A DNA stretch of 23,413 nucleotides, taken from positions 1 to 23,413 of the forward strand of contig DATAAZ010000069.1 of assembly GCA_036259875.1 (NCBI GenBank), in the 5' to 3' direction. Shown in pieces: positions 14,908 to 21,274 of this stretch (the first letter of the stretch is position 1; every line of letters begins with the position of its first letter). The stretch is from DATAAZ01 sp036259875. Its GTDB lineage: Bacteria; Actinomycetota; Thermoleophilia; Gaiellales; Gaiellaceae. The notes beneath the pieces are model-generated. The model saw only the letters and a program-made list of their open reading frames with translations. It was not told the origin of the DNA and did no database searches. A program made the position numbers and the translations under genes.

Positions 14908-15993
14908 GTGAATGACTCGGTCATGGCCGAGCCACCCGAGCGGGTCGTCAGCTTCCGCCCGCGCACGATCCTCGTCGTGCTTGGGGTGACGATCCTCGTC
15001 TTTATCGGGCTCGCGCTCGTCTACCTCGCGTGGCACGTCATCACGTGGATCCTGATCGCGGTCTTCCTCGCGGCCGCGCTGAACCCGGCCGTCCAGTACC
15101 TGGAGCATCGCGGCGTCCGTCGCGGGGCCGCCGCCGGCCTCGTCTTCTTCGCCGCGCTTCTCGTGATGACGGGCCTCGGCTTCCTCGTCATCCCGCCGCT
15201 CGTCGACCAGGTGCGGAAGTTCATCGAAGCCGTCCCCGACCTGATCGCCGACGTTACCGCTGGGCGCGGACCCCTCGGCTTCCTCGAGCGCGACTACGGC
15301 ATCACCGAGAAGGTTCGCCGCGCGATCGAGGAGCGCGGCGCGGGCGGCGTCCTCGGGCTTACCGAGCCGGCGGTCGCGATCGCGCGAAGCGTCGTGACCG
15401 CGGTCGTCGGCGTCGTGACGGTCGCGTTCCTCACCTTTTTCATGCTCCTCGAGGGCCCGCGCACGGTCGACCGCTTCCTGGCCGTCCTCCCGCCAACGAC
15501 CGCGACGAGGTGGCGCCGCGCGGGCGGGGACATCTACCGGACGATCGGCGGCTACGTCACGGGCAACCTCGTTATCAGCCTCATCGCCGGGATGGCGTCG
15601 GCGATCGTGCTCTTCGCCGTGGGGAGCGGCTACGCGGTCGCGCTCGGGCTCGTCGTCGCGCTCCTCGATCTGATCCCGCTTGCCGGCGCGACGATCGCGG
15701 CGGTCGCCGTGAGCGTCGTCGTCCTCGTGGAGCTCGGCTGGGTGCAGGCGGTCATCGTCGCCGTCTTCTTCGTCCTCTACCAGCAAATCGAGAACCACCT
15801 GCTCCAGCCGTTGATCTACGGCCGTACGGTGCAGCTCTCGCCGCTCGCCGTGCTCGTGGCCGTTCTGATCGGCGCCGAGCTGGCAGGCGTCCTCGGCGCG
15901 CTCGCCGCGATCCCGGTCGCCGGCTCGCTCCAGGCGATCGGCCGCGAGGTGCTCGAGTACGCCCGCACGCGCGAGGCGCCGGACACCGTGTAA
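14908..15993 (+). CDS. AI-2E family (PerM-like) membrane permease
   Basis: A 361-residue integral membrane protein of the AI-2E family transporter group (PerM/YhhT/YdiK), whose members include proposed autoinducer-2 exporters and Na+/H+ antiporters; the substrate cannot be told here. The pattern fits the family: two N-terminal helices (ILVVLGVTILVFIGLALVY; WILIAVFLAAALNPAVQYLE), a third, a long amphipathic loop (residues about 100-150), a helix with FFMLLEGPRTVDRFL, then IYRTIGGYVTGNLVISLIAG, and the C-terminal signature YQQIENHLLQPLIYGRTVQLSP followed by VLGALAAIPVAGSLQAI. The GTG at 14908 is the first start; an ATG at 14923 is equally possible. GAAGGAA at 14887-14893 is a distant candidate ribosome-binding site. 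It follows tRNA-Gly by 49 bases without a clear promoter and may be read through from it. Confidence 0.88.
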   Translation: MNDSVMAEPPERVVSFRPRTILVVLGVTILVFIGLALVYLAWHVITWILIAVFLAAALNPAVQYLEHRGVRRGAAAGLVFFAALLVMTGLGFLVIPPLVDQVRKFIEAVPDLIADVTAGRGPLGFLERDYGITEKVRRAIEERGAGGVLGLTEPAVAIARSVVTAVVGVVTVAFLTFFMLLEGPRTVDRFLAVLPPTTATRWRRAGGDIYRTIGGYVTGNLVISLIAGMASAIVLFAVGSGYAVALGLVVALLDLIPLAGATIAAVAVSVVVLVELGWVQAVIVAVFFVLYQQIENHLLQPLIYGRTVQLSPLAVLVAVLIGAELAGVLGALAAIPVAGSLQAIGREVLEYARTREAPDTV

Positions 15994-16030
15994 GCCGGGC
16001 GCGGGCGGCGGTGCCGTCTTCGGCGCGGTG

Positions 16031-16036
16031 TATAAC
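16031..16036 (+). promoter_or_regulatory. -10 box of the lipoprotein gene (leaderless)
   Basis: TATAAC, the closest match to a consensus -10 in this window, ends 7 bases before the GTG at 16044. Transcription would begin at or next to the start codon. No Shine-Dalgarno is present. Confidence 0.6.
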
Positions 16037-16043
16037 CGCGGCG

Positions 16044-16601
16044 GTGCGTCTTGCCGCCATCGGGCTCGCCGGGGTGCTCCTGATCTCGGGGTGTGGTGGA
16101 GACGGCGGCGACCCCGAGGGCCGCGAACCTCGGGAGTGGGTCGCGGACGTGTGCGGCGCCGTCGGTTCGTGGACGAGCGGCATCCAGGACGAGAGCACGG
16201 CGCTCGGCGAGAGCGCGCAGGGCGCCGAGAACCTCGCGCAGGCGCGGAATCAGTTCGTCGACTTCTTCGACCAAGTGATCGCGCGAACCGACCGGATGCT
16301 CACCCAGATCGACGACGCAGGCACGCCCGCAGTCGACGACGGCGAGGCGATCGCCGAGGACCTCCGAAATACGCTCGAGCCGATCCAGGACGCCTTCGAG
16401 GATGCACGCGACGACGCGGAGAACCTTCCGACCGACGACCCGGCGGCGTTTCAGGAAGGGGCGACCCAGATCGGCGAGACCGTCCAGGAGGAGGCGCAGG
16501 AGATCAGTCGGGCGTTCGACGTGCTCGAGCGCGAGTACGACGTTCCCGAGCTCGACGAGGCGTTCGAGGAAGAGGAAGCCTGCTCCGAGATCTCCTCGTA
16601 A
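16044..16601 (+). CDS. Small acidic lipoprotein of unknown function
   Basis: I do not recognise this family beyond being a lipoprotein. From the GTG at 16044 it has 185 residues: a short n-region, a hydrophobic stretch (LAAIGLAGVLL) and a lipobox ISGC, so Cys16 would be lipidated, followed by a Gly/Asp-rich tether. The remainder is strongly acidic and helical (ARNQFVDFFDQVIARTDRML, then AEDLRNTLEPIQDAFEDARDD, then ETVQEEAQEISRAFDVLE), with one Cys near the N-terminus (DVCGAVGSW) and one near the C-terminus (EEEACSEI) that could form a disulfide. It looks like a helical bundle at the outer membrane face. The start is supported by the TATAAC box 7 bases upstream. It follows the permease gene by 50 bases. 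Confidence 0.72.
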   Translation: MRLAAIGLAGVLLISGCGGDGGDPEGREPREWVADVCGAVGSWTSGIQDESTALGESAQGAENLAQARNQFVDFFDQVIARTDRMLTQIDDAGTPAVDDGEAIAEDLRNTLEPIQDAFEDARDDAENLPTDDPAAFQEGATQIGETVQEEAQEISRAFDVLEREYDVPELDEAFEEEEACSEISS

Positions 16602-16772
16602 GACCGCGTGGCCGCCGCTGCGACCGGCGGGTCTGCGCCCGCGGCGGCTCGCCCGCCGACACCCGCGGGAGGCTGCGCGGTTCGCAGTTCGACGCGCAGG
16701 CCGTGGCCGCCCTCGGCGCGGATGTGCGCGGCGAGCGCCAGCGGGGTTTCGGCCTCACCCCCGGTCGACGGG

Positions 16773-16781
16773 TTATCCACA
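16773..16781 (+). other. Single perfect DnaA-box-like site (TTATCCACA)
   Basis: TTATCCACA matches the consensus DnaA box exactly and stands out in GC-rich DNA. It lies in the 233-base gap (16602-16834) between convergent genes, which otherwise holds nothing I can identify. No second box or AT-rich unwinding element is visible, so this is not an origin; it may be chance or a titration site. Confidence 0.3.
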
Positions 16782-16834
16782 CTGGGAGGCGATTCGGGCG
16801 CGGCCGGGGACGAAGCAGGCGACACCGATTACGG

Positions 16835-17329
16835 CTACTCGTCGGCGACGAGGCGCTGGAGGTCTCCGAGCTCGGCCTTGAGCCCGTCCACGCGCTCGTC
16901 GCCGAAACGAGTCCGCACGAGGCGGTCGAGGTCGTTGAGCACCCCCTCGGCGATCGGCTCGAAGGAGCGGCTGCGCGGGGTCAAGAAGATCAACGACGCA
17001 CGACCGTCGTCCGGATCGGCGCGCCGTTCGACGAGCCCGTCGCGCTCGAGGCGGCGGACCATCTCCGTCATCGTCTGCTTGCTGAGCTGCGCCCGCGTTG
17101 CGAGGTCACCCATTCGAAGGCCGTCCTCTTCGAAGAGTGGGAGCAGGACGGATCCGTACGACGGGCGGATGTCGCCGTACCCTGCGGCGGTGAAGCGCTC
17201 GGCGAGCAGCTCGTTCCACCGCTGCGTCGCCTTCGCGAGGAGGAACCCGAGGTCGCCGCGGCCGAGCATGCGAGTCGTTTCGGCCGCTGGGGCGGCTCCC
17301 GCGTCAGTGCGAGAGCGGGACCGGCCCAT
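16835..17329 (-). CDS. MarR family transcriptional regulator
   Basis: A 164-residue winged-helix repressor. A disordered Arg/Ala-rich N-terminus of about 20 residues precedes the fold. Dimerisation helix 1 is LGFLLAKATQRWNELLAERF; the DNA-reading region is MGDLATRAQLSKQTMTEMVRRLERDGLVERR with wing PDDGRASLIFLT; C-terminal helices (PIAEGVLNDLDRLV, GLKAELGDLQRLV) complete the dimer. MarR proteins typically bind short palindromes and release them on binding small phenolic or lipophilic ligands. Its ATG overlaps the stop of the HhH gene (TGATG), and GGAG lies 6 bases upstream. As last gene of the three-gene operon it probably controls the repeat array at 17981-18020. Confidence 0.92.
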   Translation of the reverse strand: MGRSRSRTDAGAAPAAETTRMLGRGDLGFLLAKATQRWNELLAERFTAAGYGDIRPSYGSVLLPLFEEDGLRMGDLATRAQLSKQTMTEMVRRLERDGLVERRADPDDGRASLIFLTPRSRSFEPIAEGVLNDLDRLVRTRFGDERVDGLKAELGDLQRLVADE

Positions 17330-17583
17330 CAGGTCTCCGCCGCGTGGGAGGGGTGCTCCTCCCGCGCGGCGGCGTCAATCAGGTTCTGCAGCGCCACGAT
17401 CGCGAGCGGCGGTCGCCATATGGGACGCCCCGCCCGGAGATTGACCTGGTCCATGACGTCCCACGGGTCGCGCCCTTCGAGGTCCGCGAGGCGCCGGACC
17501 CCGATCGCGGCGAGGCGTTCGAGAACGCGCGGGCCGCAGAGGCGGACCGCCAGCATCTTCCGCCGTTCGACGGGGTCGATCAC
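17329..17583 (-). CDS. Small helix-hairpin-helix protein (Cdd1-like)
   Basis: An 84-residue protein, tentatively of the helix-hairpin-helix type related to the Cdd1 'pathogenicity locus' family. The central motif CGPRVLERLAAIGVRRLADL (residues about 16-35) reads as a degenerate HhH followed by EGRDPWDVMDQVN, as in that family; the second half (RPPLAIVALQNLIDAAARE) is helical. HhH units usually contact the DNA backbone or mediate protein contact. Biochemical function is unknown. The GTG start overlaps the TGA of the SRPBCC gene (GTGA), and its own TGA overlaps the MarR ATG (TGATG), so all three are translationally coupled. The assignment rests on pattern recognition only. Confidence 0.6.
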   Translation of the reverse strand: MIDPVERRKMLAVRLCGPRVLERLAAIGVRRLADLEGRDPWDVMDQVNLRAGRPIWRPPLAIVALQNLIDAAAREEHPSHAAET

Positions 17584-17969
17584 GAGAACCGCCGCCGAAT
17601 GTTCTCGAACTCGCGAAGGAGCGACTCGTGTTGCGACGCGAAGAGTTCGTCCGGCATCCCCGGGGTTTGGAACATCGTGAAGGTGTAGGCGCTCCGTCGG
17701 CCCGGAAGCGCCACGACCCGAGTGGGGAAGAGTGCGAGCGCGTCCTCGCTCGGACCGGCGTACATGTCGATCACTCCGGTTTCCGGATCTGCCTCGATCC
17801 GGAAGTCGAACTCACCGAGGCCGTTTACGACCTTCGCCTTGCCGTCCTCGTACCGCAGCTCGCGCGCGAACTCGGTCGCCCACCCGGGAAGGTTGTCGAT
17901 GTCCGCGAGGTATGCAAACACGTCGTCCTTCGGCGCAGCAAGCACGGCTGTGACCGTCCGGTTCCTCAT
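17580..17969 (-). CDS. SRPBCC (START-like) ligand-binding family protein
   Basis: A 129-residue helix-grip protein of the SRPBCC superfamily (polyketide cyclase / START-like), which bind hydrophobic ligands in a deep cavity. Visible elements: strand 1 (RTVTAVLAAP), the short helices KDDVFAYLADIDNLPGWA that open the fold, then strands (RELRYEDGKAKV, FDFRIEADPETGVIDMY, AYTFTMFQT) and the long C-terminal helix (ELFASQHESLLREFENIRRRF). Start: the ATG at 17969 has GGAGG five bases upstream (17978-17974), better than the in-frame ATG at 17981, which overlaps the operator. It is first gene of the SRPBCC-HhH-MarR operon. A ligand-binding partner next to a ligand-responsive repressor suggests both see the same class of hydrophobic compound; that is inference. 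Confidence 0.85.
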   Translation of the reverse strand: MRNRTVTAVLAAPKDDVFAYLADIDNLPGWATEFARELRYEDGKAKVVNGLGEFDFRIEADPETGVIDMYAGPSEDALALFPTRVVALPGRRSAYTFTMFQTPGMPDELFASQHESLLREFENIRRRFS

Positions 17970-17980
17970 AGCGACCTCCA

Positions 17981-18020
17981 TTAGTCTGGGATAAGACTAG
18001 TTGGTACGGTACCAGACTAA
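17981..18020. promoter_or_regulatory. Multipartite MarR-type operator with embedded -10
   Basis: Forty bases upstream of the SRPBCC gene are almost entirely nested inverted repeats. TTAGTCTGG (17981-17989) pairs with CCAGACTAA (18012-18020). TAGTCT (17982-17987) also pairs with AGACTA at 17994-17999, with a 6-base spacer. TGGTAC (18002-18007) and GTACCA (18009-18014) form a third palindrome with one central base. Read on the minus strand, the TAGTCT copy at 17999-17994 fits a TANNNT -10 box about 25 bases before the ATG. Repressor binding would cover the promoter. Confidence 0.7.
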
Positions 18021-18169
18021 ATTGTGCCGTCGCAACCTTGCGGGCCTCGGCGAATCTTCTGGTGCCTAGCGAGGCGATCGGCGCAAGCCGCGCTCGCACG
18101 TCTTCTCGATAGCCCGGTTGGAGACGCGGCGCGCGTCACGGGGAGCCGGATGCCCTGCGCGCCGGGCGG

Positions 18170-19012
18170 CTAGAGGCGGATCTCCATCCCTTCCTCCGCG
18201 AGCTCGGGCGGACGTCCGCCGGCGCCCCAGAGCACCGCGGCGCGGTCGCGCAGCGCGGCGAGCTCGTCGTCGGAACGCAGCGGATCGTGGTGGAAGAGAA
18301 CGAGGCGCCTCGCACCCGCCGCACGCGCGTACCGAACCGTCTGGTCGATGCTCGAGTGGCCCCAGCCGACGCGTGACGCGTACTCGTCGGCGGTGTACTG
18401 CGCGTCGTGCACCAGCACGTCGACTTCGGCCGCGACCGCATAGCCGGACAGCCAGTCGGACGCGCGGCCGCCATGCTCGCCGCCGAGAAACGGCTCGTGA
18501 TCGGGAATGTACGCAAGCGTCCTGCCCCCGCCGTCGACCCGGAACCCGAGCGTGGGACCAGGATGGATCACTGGCTCGGCTAGCAGTCGGGCCGGGCCAA
18601 CCTGCCACTCGCCGCCCGGCACGTCGTGGAACGAGAGCGAGCATGGGACATCCGACAGCCGGATCGGAAAGAGCGGCGGCGAAAACGACCGCGCGATCCG
18701 CTCGAAGAGCGGCGAGACGGGCGACGGCGGCCCCCAGATGTGGATCTCGCTCTCGGGGCGCCAAAGCGGCGCGAAGAAGCGCAGCCCTTCGAGGTGGTCG
18801 AGGTGGAGGTGCGTCAGGCAGACGTGGATCGGACGCGAGTCCCCCGGTTCGATCCGAAGGCCGAGCTCGTGGATTCCCGTGCCCGCGTCCAGGACGACGA
18901 GCGCGTCGTTGTCGAGCTCGACCGAGACGCAGGACGTGTTGCCGCCGAACCCGAGCGTCCTCGGCCCCGGCGTCGGGAGCGACCCCCGGCAGCCCCAGAT
19001 CCTCGCCTTCAC
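18170..19012 (-). CDS. Metallo-beta-lactamase-fold hydrolase
   Basis: A 280-residue cytosolic MBL-fold enzyme. The N-terminus (IWGCRGSLPTPG, FGGNTSCV) and the DAGTG turn (D42) are those of the phosphodiesterase / PhnP / RNase Z-like branch. Metal ligands are H68-x-H70-x-D72-H73 (THLHLDHLEGL), H150 (PVIHPG), D171 (YIPDHEP) and H241 (LFHHDP). VHDAQYT (201-207) and GWGHSS (216-221) are further motifs of a subgroup often met beside signal-transduction genes; cyclic nucleotide or other phosphodiester hydrolysis is plausible but the substrate is unproven. The GTG start overlaps the TGA of the PAS gene (GTGA). The 200-base gap between this gene and the operon downstream holds the operator and nothing else I recognise. 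Confidence 0.87.
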   Translation of the reverse strand: MKARIWGCRGSLPTPGPRTLGFGGNTSCVSVELDNDALVVLDAGTGIHELGLRIEPGDSRPIHVCLTHLHLDHLEGLRFFAPLWRPESEIHIWGPPSPVSPLFERIARSFSPPLFPIRLSDVPCSLSFHDVPGGEWQVGPARLLAEPVIHPGPTLGFRVDGGGRTLAYIPDHEPFLGGEHGGRASDWLSGYAVAAEVDVLVHDAQYTADEYASRVGWGHSSIDQTVRYARAAGARRLVLFHHDPLRSDDELAALRDRAAVLWGAGGRPPELAEEGMEIRL

Positions 19013-19428
19013 GTCTGCTGCGGGTCCCCGGTGTTCTCCCTCCAGAAAATCGCGACGACGCCGACGAGGTCGTCCGTGTGCGCAAGGAGCGGGAACGCGG
19101 TCACCGAAATCACGCGGCGAACGGCGTCGAGCCCTTTGATGACGAAGCGGTGATGCGCAGGTCTGGCCTCCATGAGCGCGATCCCCGCCGGCATCCGCGC
19201 GAGCGGGACGGGCGTTCCATCAAGCTCTTCCGTCTCGAACAGCTCGGCCCACCGGCTTGCGGGGAGTTCGCCTACCTCATCGAAGCTGCGTCCGAGGACG
19301 CCTCCGGCGGGCTCGTTGAAGAAGACGAGGTTTCCGTCGGCATCCGAGATGAGCATCGGCGTCGCAAGCGTCGACGCGAACTCGCGCGCGAGGATCAGCA
19401 CCAAATGCTTCGGCCGGCGTTGCTCCAC
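19009..19428 (-). CDS. Single-domain PAS protein
   Basis: A 139-residue protein made of one PAS domain and a short N-terminal helix (KHLVLILAREFASTLA). The core shows TPMLISDADGNLVFFNEPAGGVLGRSFDE, the usual opening of a PAS fold, then the helical middle (PASRWAELFETE, PVPLARMPAGIALMEARP) and the closing strands (HHRFVIKGLDAVRRVISVTAFPLL and LVGVVAIFWRE). It has no kinase, cyclase or DNA-binding part. Its stop overlaps the GTG of the MBL-fold gene, so sensor and enzyme are probably made in a fixed ratio and may interact. The GTG at 19428 has TACGCT nine bases upstream and no ribosome-binding site, so the leader would be one or two bases long. The cofactor, if any, is not visible. Confidence 0.85.
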   Translation of the reverse strand: MEQRRPKHLVLILAREFASTLATPMLISDADGNLVFFNEPAGGVLGRSFDEVGELPASRWAELFETEELDGTPVPLARMPAGIALMEARPAHHRFVIKGLDAVRRVISVTAFPLLAHTDDLVGVVAIFWRENTGDPQQT

Positions 19429-19507
19429 GGCGCCGGGAGCGTACCGTCGAGTGCGGAAGCGCTGGAGGCATATCGCCGGACATTCGGGCGCTGCCTGGAA
19501 TGCCTAT

Positions 19508-19960
19508 TTAGTCGATCACGAATCCGATCTCGACCCGCGTGACGATCCCATCGCAGATCCGGAAGACGGTGACCCGGCGGCCGGGGAGGAGCCGACCCTT
19601 GAAGCAGAAGCGCGGCTCGCACGTTAGACCGGCCACCTTCGCACGAAGCTCCGCCCGCGTGGAGCCGACCCCAGCGCCTCGGCGTGTGCGCTCCTGAAGC
19701 CGATTCGTCTCCACGGACGTCGCCGTCGCGTTGCCTTGGAACGTCACTCGCAAGCGGTAGTAGTGAAAGACGGTGTATCGCCCGAACTCGTTCGTGCTGC
19801 GAACGACGTGCCGGGGAGCGCCAAGAACGGAGCGGACGGACGCCTTTGTCATCGCAAGCTCGACGCCTGCGATCGAGCGCTGCGGGACGATCCGCGCGCC
19901 CGCTGCCTCAACGACGAATGCGGACGCGAGGAGAACGAACGTTAGGAGGAGCCGTTTCAT
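19508..19960 (-). CDS. Small secreted protein, possible BLIP/SmpA-like tandem fold
   Basis: A 150-residue exported protein. Residues 1-22 form a signal peptide (MKRLLLTFVLLASAFVVEA, then AGA). The mature part has two similar halves: IAGVELAMTKASVRSVLGAP with a tyrosine-rich strand (YTVFHYYRLRVTF), and GAGVGSTRAELRAKVAG with CEPRFCF and a final strand (GIVTRVEIGFVID). The 'G.xxGMTxxxVxxxLG' pattern recalls the helix-turn start of SmpA/OmlA and BLIP-like domains; this is a resemblance only. Two Cys (CEPRFC) could form a disulfide. The ATG at 19960 has AAAGGA at 6-7 bases upstream. Function is unknown. It sits alone between the cytochrome c gene and the PAS gene, 79 bases before the latter. Confidence 0.75.
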   Translation of the reverse strand: MKRLLLTFVLLASAFVVEAAGARIVPQRSIAGVELAMTKASVRSVLGAPRHVVRSTNEFGRYTVFHYYRLRVTFQGNATATSVETNRLQERTRRGAGVGSTRAELRAKVAGLTCEPRFCFKGRLLPGRRVTVFRICDGIVTRVEIGFVID

Positions 19961-20316
19961 CCGAATCCTTTCTGACCGAGGCTGCCTTCACGGACGCGAG
20001 AACGGCCAGTCCTTCGTCCTGACCGATTCATCCCCTGCTGCGCATCTCGACACGTATCCCGGGGAAATCGCCGCGACGATGACGAGCCGCTGGCCGCATG
20101 AACGCGGAGGCGCTTGCGAGCTAGTGTCAGCCGCCGGCGAATGTTCTCGGTTGGCGGCGAGCGGCAGGAGGGCTCAGAGCCGGTGCGGGGGCAGTCCGTT
20201 GTCGGAGAGCGCGCGGAGTTCGAACGAACAGTCAGCGAAACGCGGGTTCGAATCCTGCCGCCTGCACTCTTTCGTGACGCCGTGCAACGTCGCGTCGTGA
20301 GCCGATTAGCTCGACA
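19961..20316. other. Non-coding gap of 356 bases
   Basis: I see no convincing gene on either strand. It should contain the promoter of the secreted protein at 19960 (-). The only recognisable structure is the tRNA-3'-end-like stretch at 20242-20266. Confidence 0.5.
20242..20266 (+). pseudogene. tRNA 3'-end-like relic
   Basis: GCGGG-TTCGAAT-CCTGC folds as a T arm (one G-T pair), followed by seven bases CGCCTGC and an A in the place of the acceptor strand and discriminator. Upstream, GCAGGAG (20164-20170) could pair with the acceptor strand with one mismatch, but no D arm or anticodon arm can be built between them. It may be a decayed tRNA, an integration scar, or chance. Confidence 0.3.
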
Positions 20317-20724
20317 CTACCGAGGTCTGCGTGCGCGCCTCGCCGCTTCGGCCACCACGAACGCCGCGACGTCCCGTATCTCTCGCTCGCTCAGCTTTCC
20401 CGCGAACGACGGCATGGCGAACCCCCCGCCGATCACCTTCTCGACGATCACCCGATACGACGGTCGCAGGTCGGTGAGGTTGACCCGGTTGCGCGTCCAA
20501 TCCCCGGGCGCGAGCGTGTGGCACCTCGAGCAGACGGTTAGGAATACTCGCTTCCCTGCGCGACGAGCGGGTCGCGCCATCGTGCGAACGACCGTCTTCG
20601 TGACCGTTACCGTGCGCGCTTCGGCGGTCGTTGCCACGCGGGAAGGCTCCCCGCTCACGTAGTAGCCGAGCAAGGCACCCGCGGTGGCCGCAGCCACGCC
20701 GATCGCCAGCGAGCGGAACCTCAT
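20317..20724 (-). CDS. Membrane-anchored mono-heme cytochrome c
   Basis: A 135-residue electron carrier on the outer side of the membrane. An N-terminal hydrophobic helix (LAIGVAAATAGALLGYYV) acts as uncleaved anchor or signal, followed by a Thr/Val-rich spacer (EARTVTVTKTVVRTMA). The heme site is C65-S-R-C68-H69 (FLTVCSRCHTLAPGDW) and the likely axial Met is M104 (GGGFAMPSFAGKLSE), then ISP-type helix EREIRDVAAFVVAEA: the usual class I order. The ATG at 20724 has only GAGAGG directly before it; a TACTGA sequence ending 7 bases upstream could give a near-leaderless transcript. No partner oxidase or reductase gene is adjacent. Confidence 0.87.
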   Translation of the reverse strand: MRFRSLAIGVAAATAGALLGYYVSGEPSRVATTAEARTVTVTKTVVRTMARPARRAGKRVFLTVCSRCHTLAPGDWTRNRVNLTDLRPSYRVIVEKVIGGGFAMPSFAGKLSEREIRDVAAFVVAEAARRARRPR

Positions 20725-21033
20725 CCTCTCGTCAGTATCGGGCGAGACTCGCCTCGACTGAGCGCCACCAAGCTCGCGTTCGCACGAACCGAGGGCGACT
20801 CTTGGAAGTCAGACACGAATCCGCTTCGGCTCGAGCCGACGCACGGTTGACGGCCTCGCGACGTGCCGAGGCCTGGGAGGCGTCTGCCGGCTCGGCGGCG
20901 CTCGCGCGACACTGCGCGACAGTCAGTACGCTCGCCTGGCGGATTCCAGCGCGGGGGACCGTATAGCGAACCGAGTAGCGGCGAAAGCCAAAAATGCAGC
21001 AGTAAGGGGCGGTTGTTGGCTCGAGTACGAGAG
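20725..21033. other. Non-coding gap of 309 bases
   Basis: No gene is supported on either strand. It contains the 5' region of the cytochrome c gene (-) at one end and the downstream side of tRNA-Arg (-) at the other; an A-rich patch near 20985-21000 is the only compositional feature. I found no strong hairpin. Confidence 0.5.
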
Positions 21034-21106
21034 CGCGCCCGGGAGGATTCGAACCTCCGACCCGCGGATTAGAAGTCCGCCGCTCTGTCCTCTGAGCTAC
21101 GGGCGC
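21034..21106 (-). tRNA. tRNA-Arg (anticodon TCT)
   Basis: Minus-strand cloverleaf: acceptor GCGCCCG/CGGGCGC, D stem GCTC/GAGC, anticodon stem GCGGA/TCCGC around loop CTTCTAA (anticodon TCT, reads AGA/AGG), T arm GGAGG-TTCGAAT-CCTCC, discriminator G. CCA is not encoded. Confidence 0.97.
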
Positions 21107-21114
21107 CCATGCCG

Positions 21115-21120
21115 ACGGTA
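21115..21120 (-). promoter_or_regulatory. Likely -10 box of tRNA-Arg
   Basis: GC-TACCGT on the minus strand ends 8 bases before the mature 5' end at 21106. It lies within the 45-base divergent region shared with tRNA-His. Confidence 0.4.
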
Positions 21121-21133
21121 GCACCGGCCCGGC

Positions 21134-21139
21134 TACGAT
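21134..21139 (+). promoter_or_regulatory. Likely -10 box of tRNA-His
   Basis: GC-TACGAT ends 12 bases before the G-1 of tRNA-His. It matches the TACNNT boxes before the other tRNA genes here. No -35 motif is evident. Confidence 0.4.
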
Positions 21140-21151
21140 GTGGCGAGCCGC

Positions 21152-21225
21152 GGTGGCGGTAGCTCAGCTGGTAGAGCCCCGGGTTGTGGTCCCGGTGGTC
21201 GTGGGTTCGAATCCCATCCGCCACC
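21152..21225 (+). tRNA. tRNA-His (anticodon GTG)
   Basis: Cloverleaf: acceptor GTGGCGG/CCGCCAC, D stem GCTC/GAGC, anticodon stem CCGGG/CCCGG around loop TTGTGGT (anticodon GTG), T arm GTGGG-TTCGAAT-CCCAT. The histidine identity pair is present: an extra G at position -1 (21152) faces C73 (21225). CCA is not encoded. Confidence 0.97.
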
Positions 21226-21262
21226 CTCGCCCCGCGCCCGACGCGAGAGAAGCCGGCGTCGG

Positions 21263-21268
21263 TACGGT
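21263..21268 (+). promoter_or_regulatory. -10 box of a leaderless transcript for the coiled-coil protein
   Basis: TACGGT ends 6 bases before the GTG at 21275. No Shine-Dalgarno sequence precedes this start. Confidence 0.45.
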
Positions 21269-21274
21269 TGACGG

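Noticed and set aside
16451..16825. Minus-strand frame overlapping the end of the lipoprotein gene (contains LALAAHIRAEGGHGLRVEL)
   Set aside because: It looks partly protein-like but overlaps the well-supported lipoprotein gene by 150 bases, is Ala/Pro-rich and has no family resemblance, promoter or ribosome-binding site.
20161..20266. Functional tRNA, selenocysteine tRNA or tmRNA
   Set aside because: No U8, D arm or anticodon stem-loop can be built between the candidate acceptor strands; only the 3' part resembles a tRNA.
20732..21124. Frame reading PVAQRTERRTSNPRVGGSNPP through tRNA-Arg
   Set aside because: This is the well-known false translation of a tRNA-Arg gene; similar false frames cross tRNA-Pro, tRNA-Gly and tRNA-His (GIRTHDHRDHNPGLYQLS).
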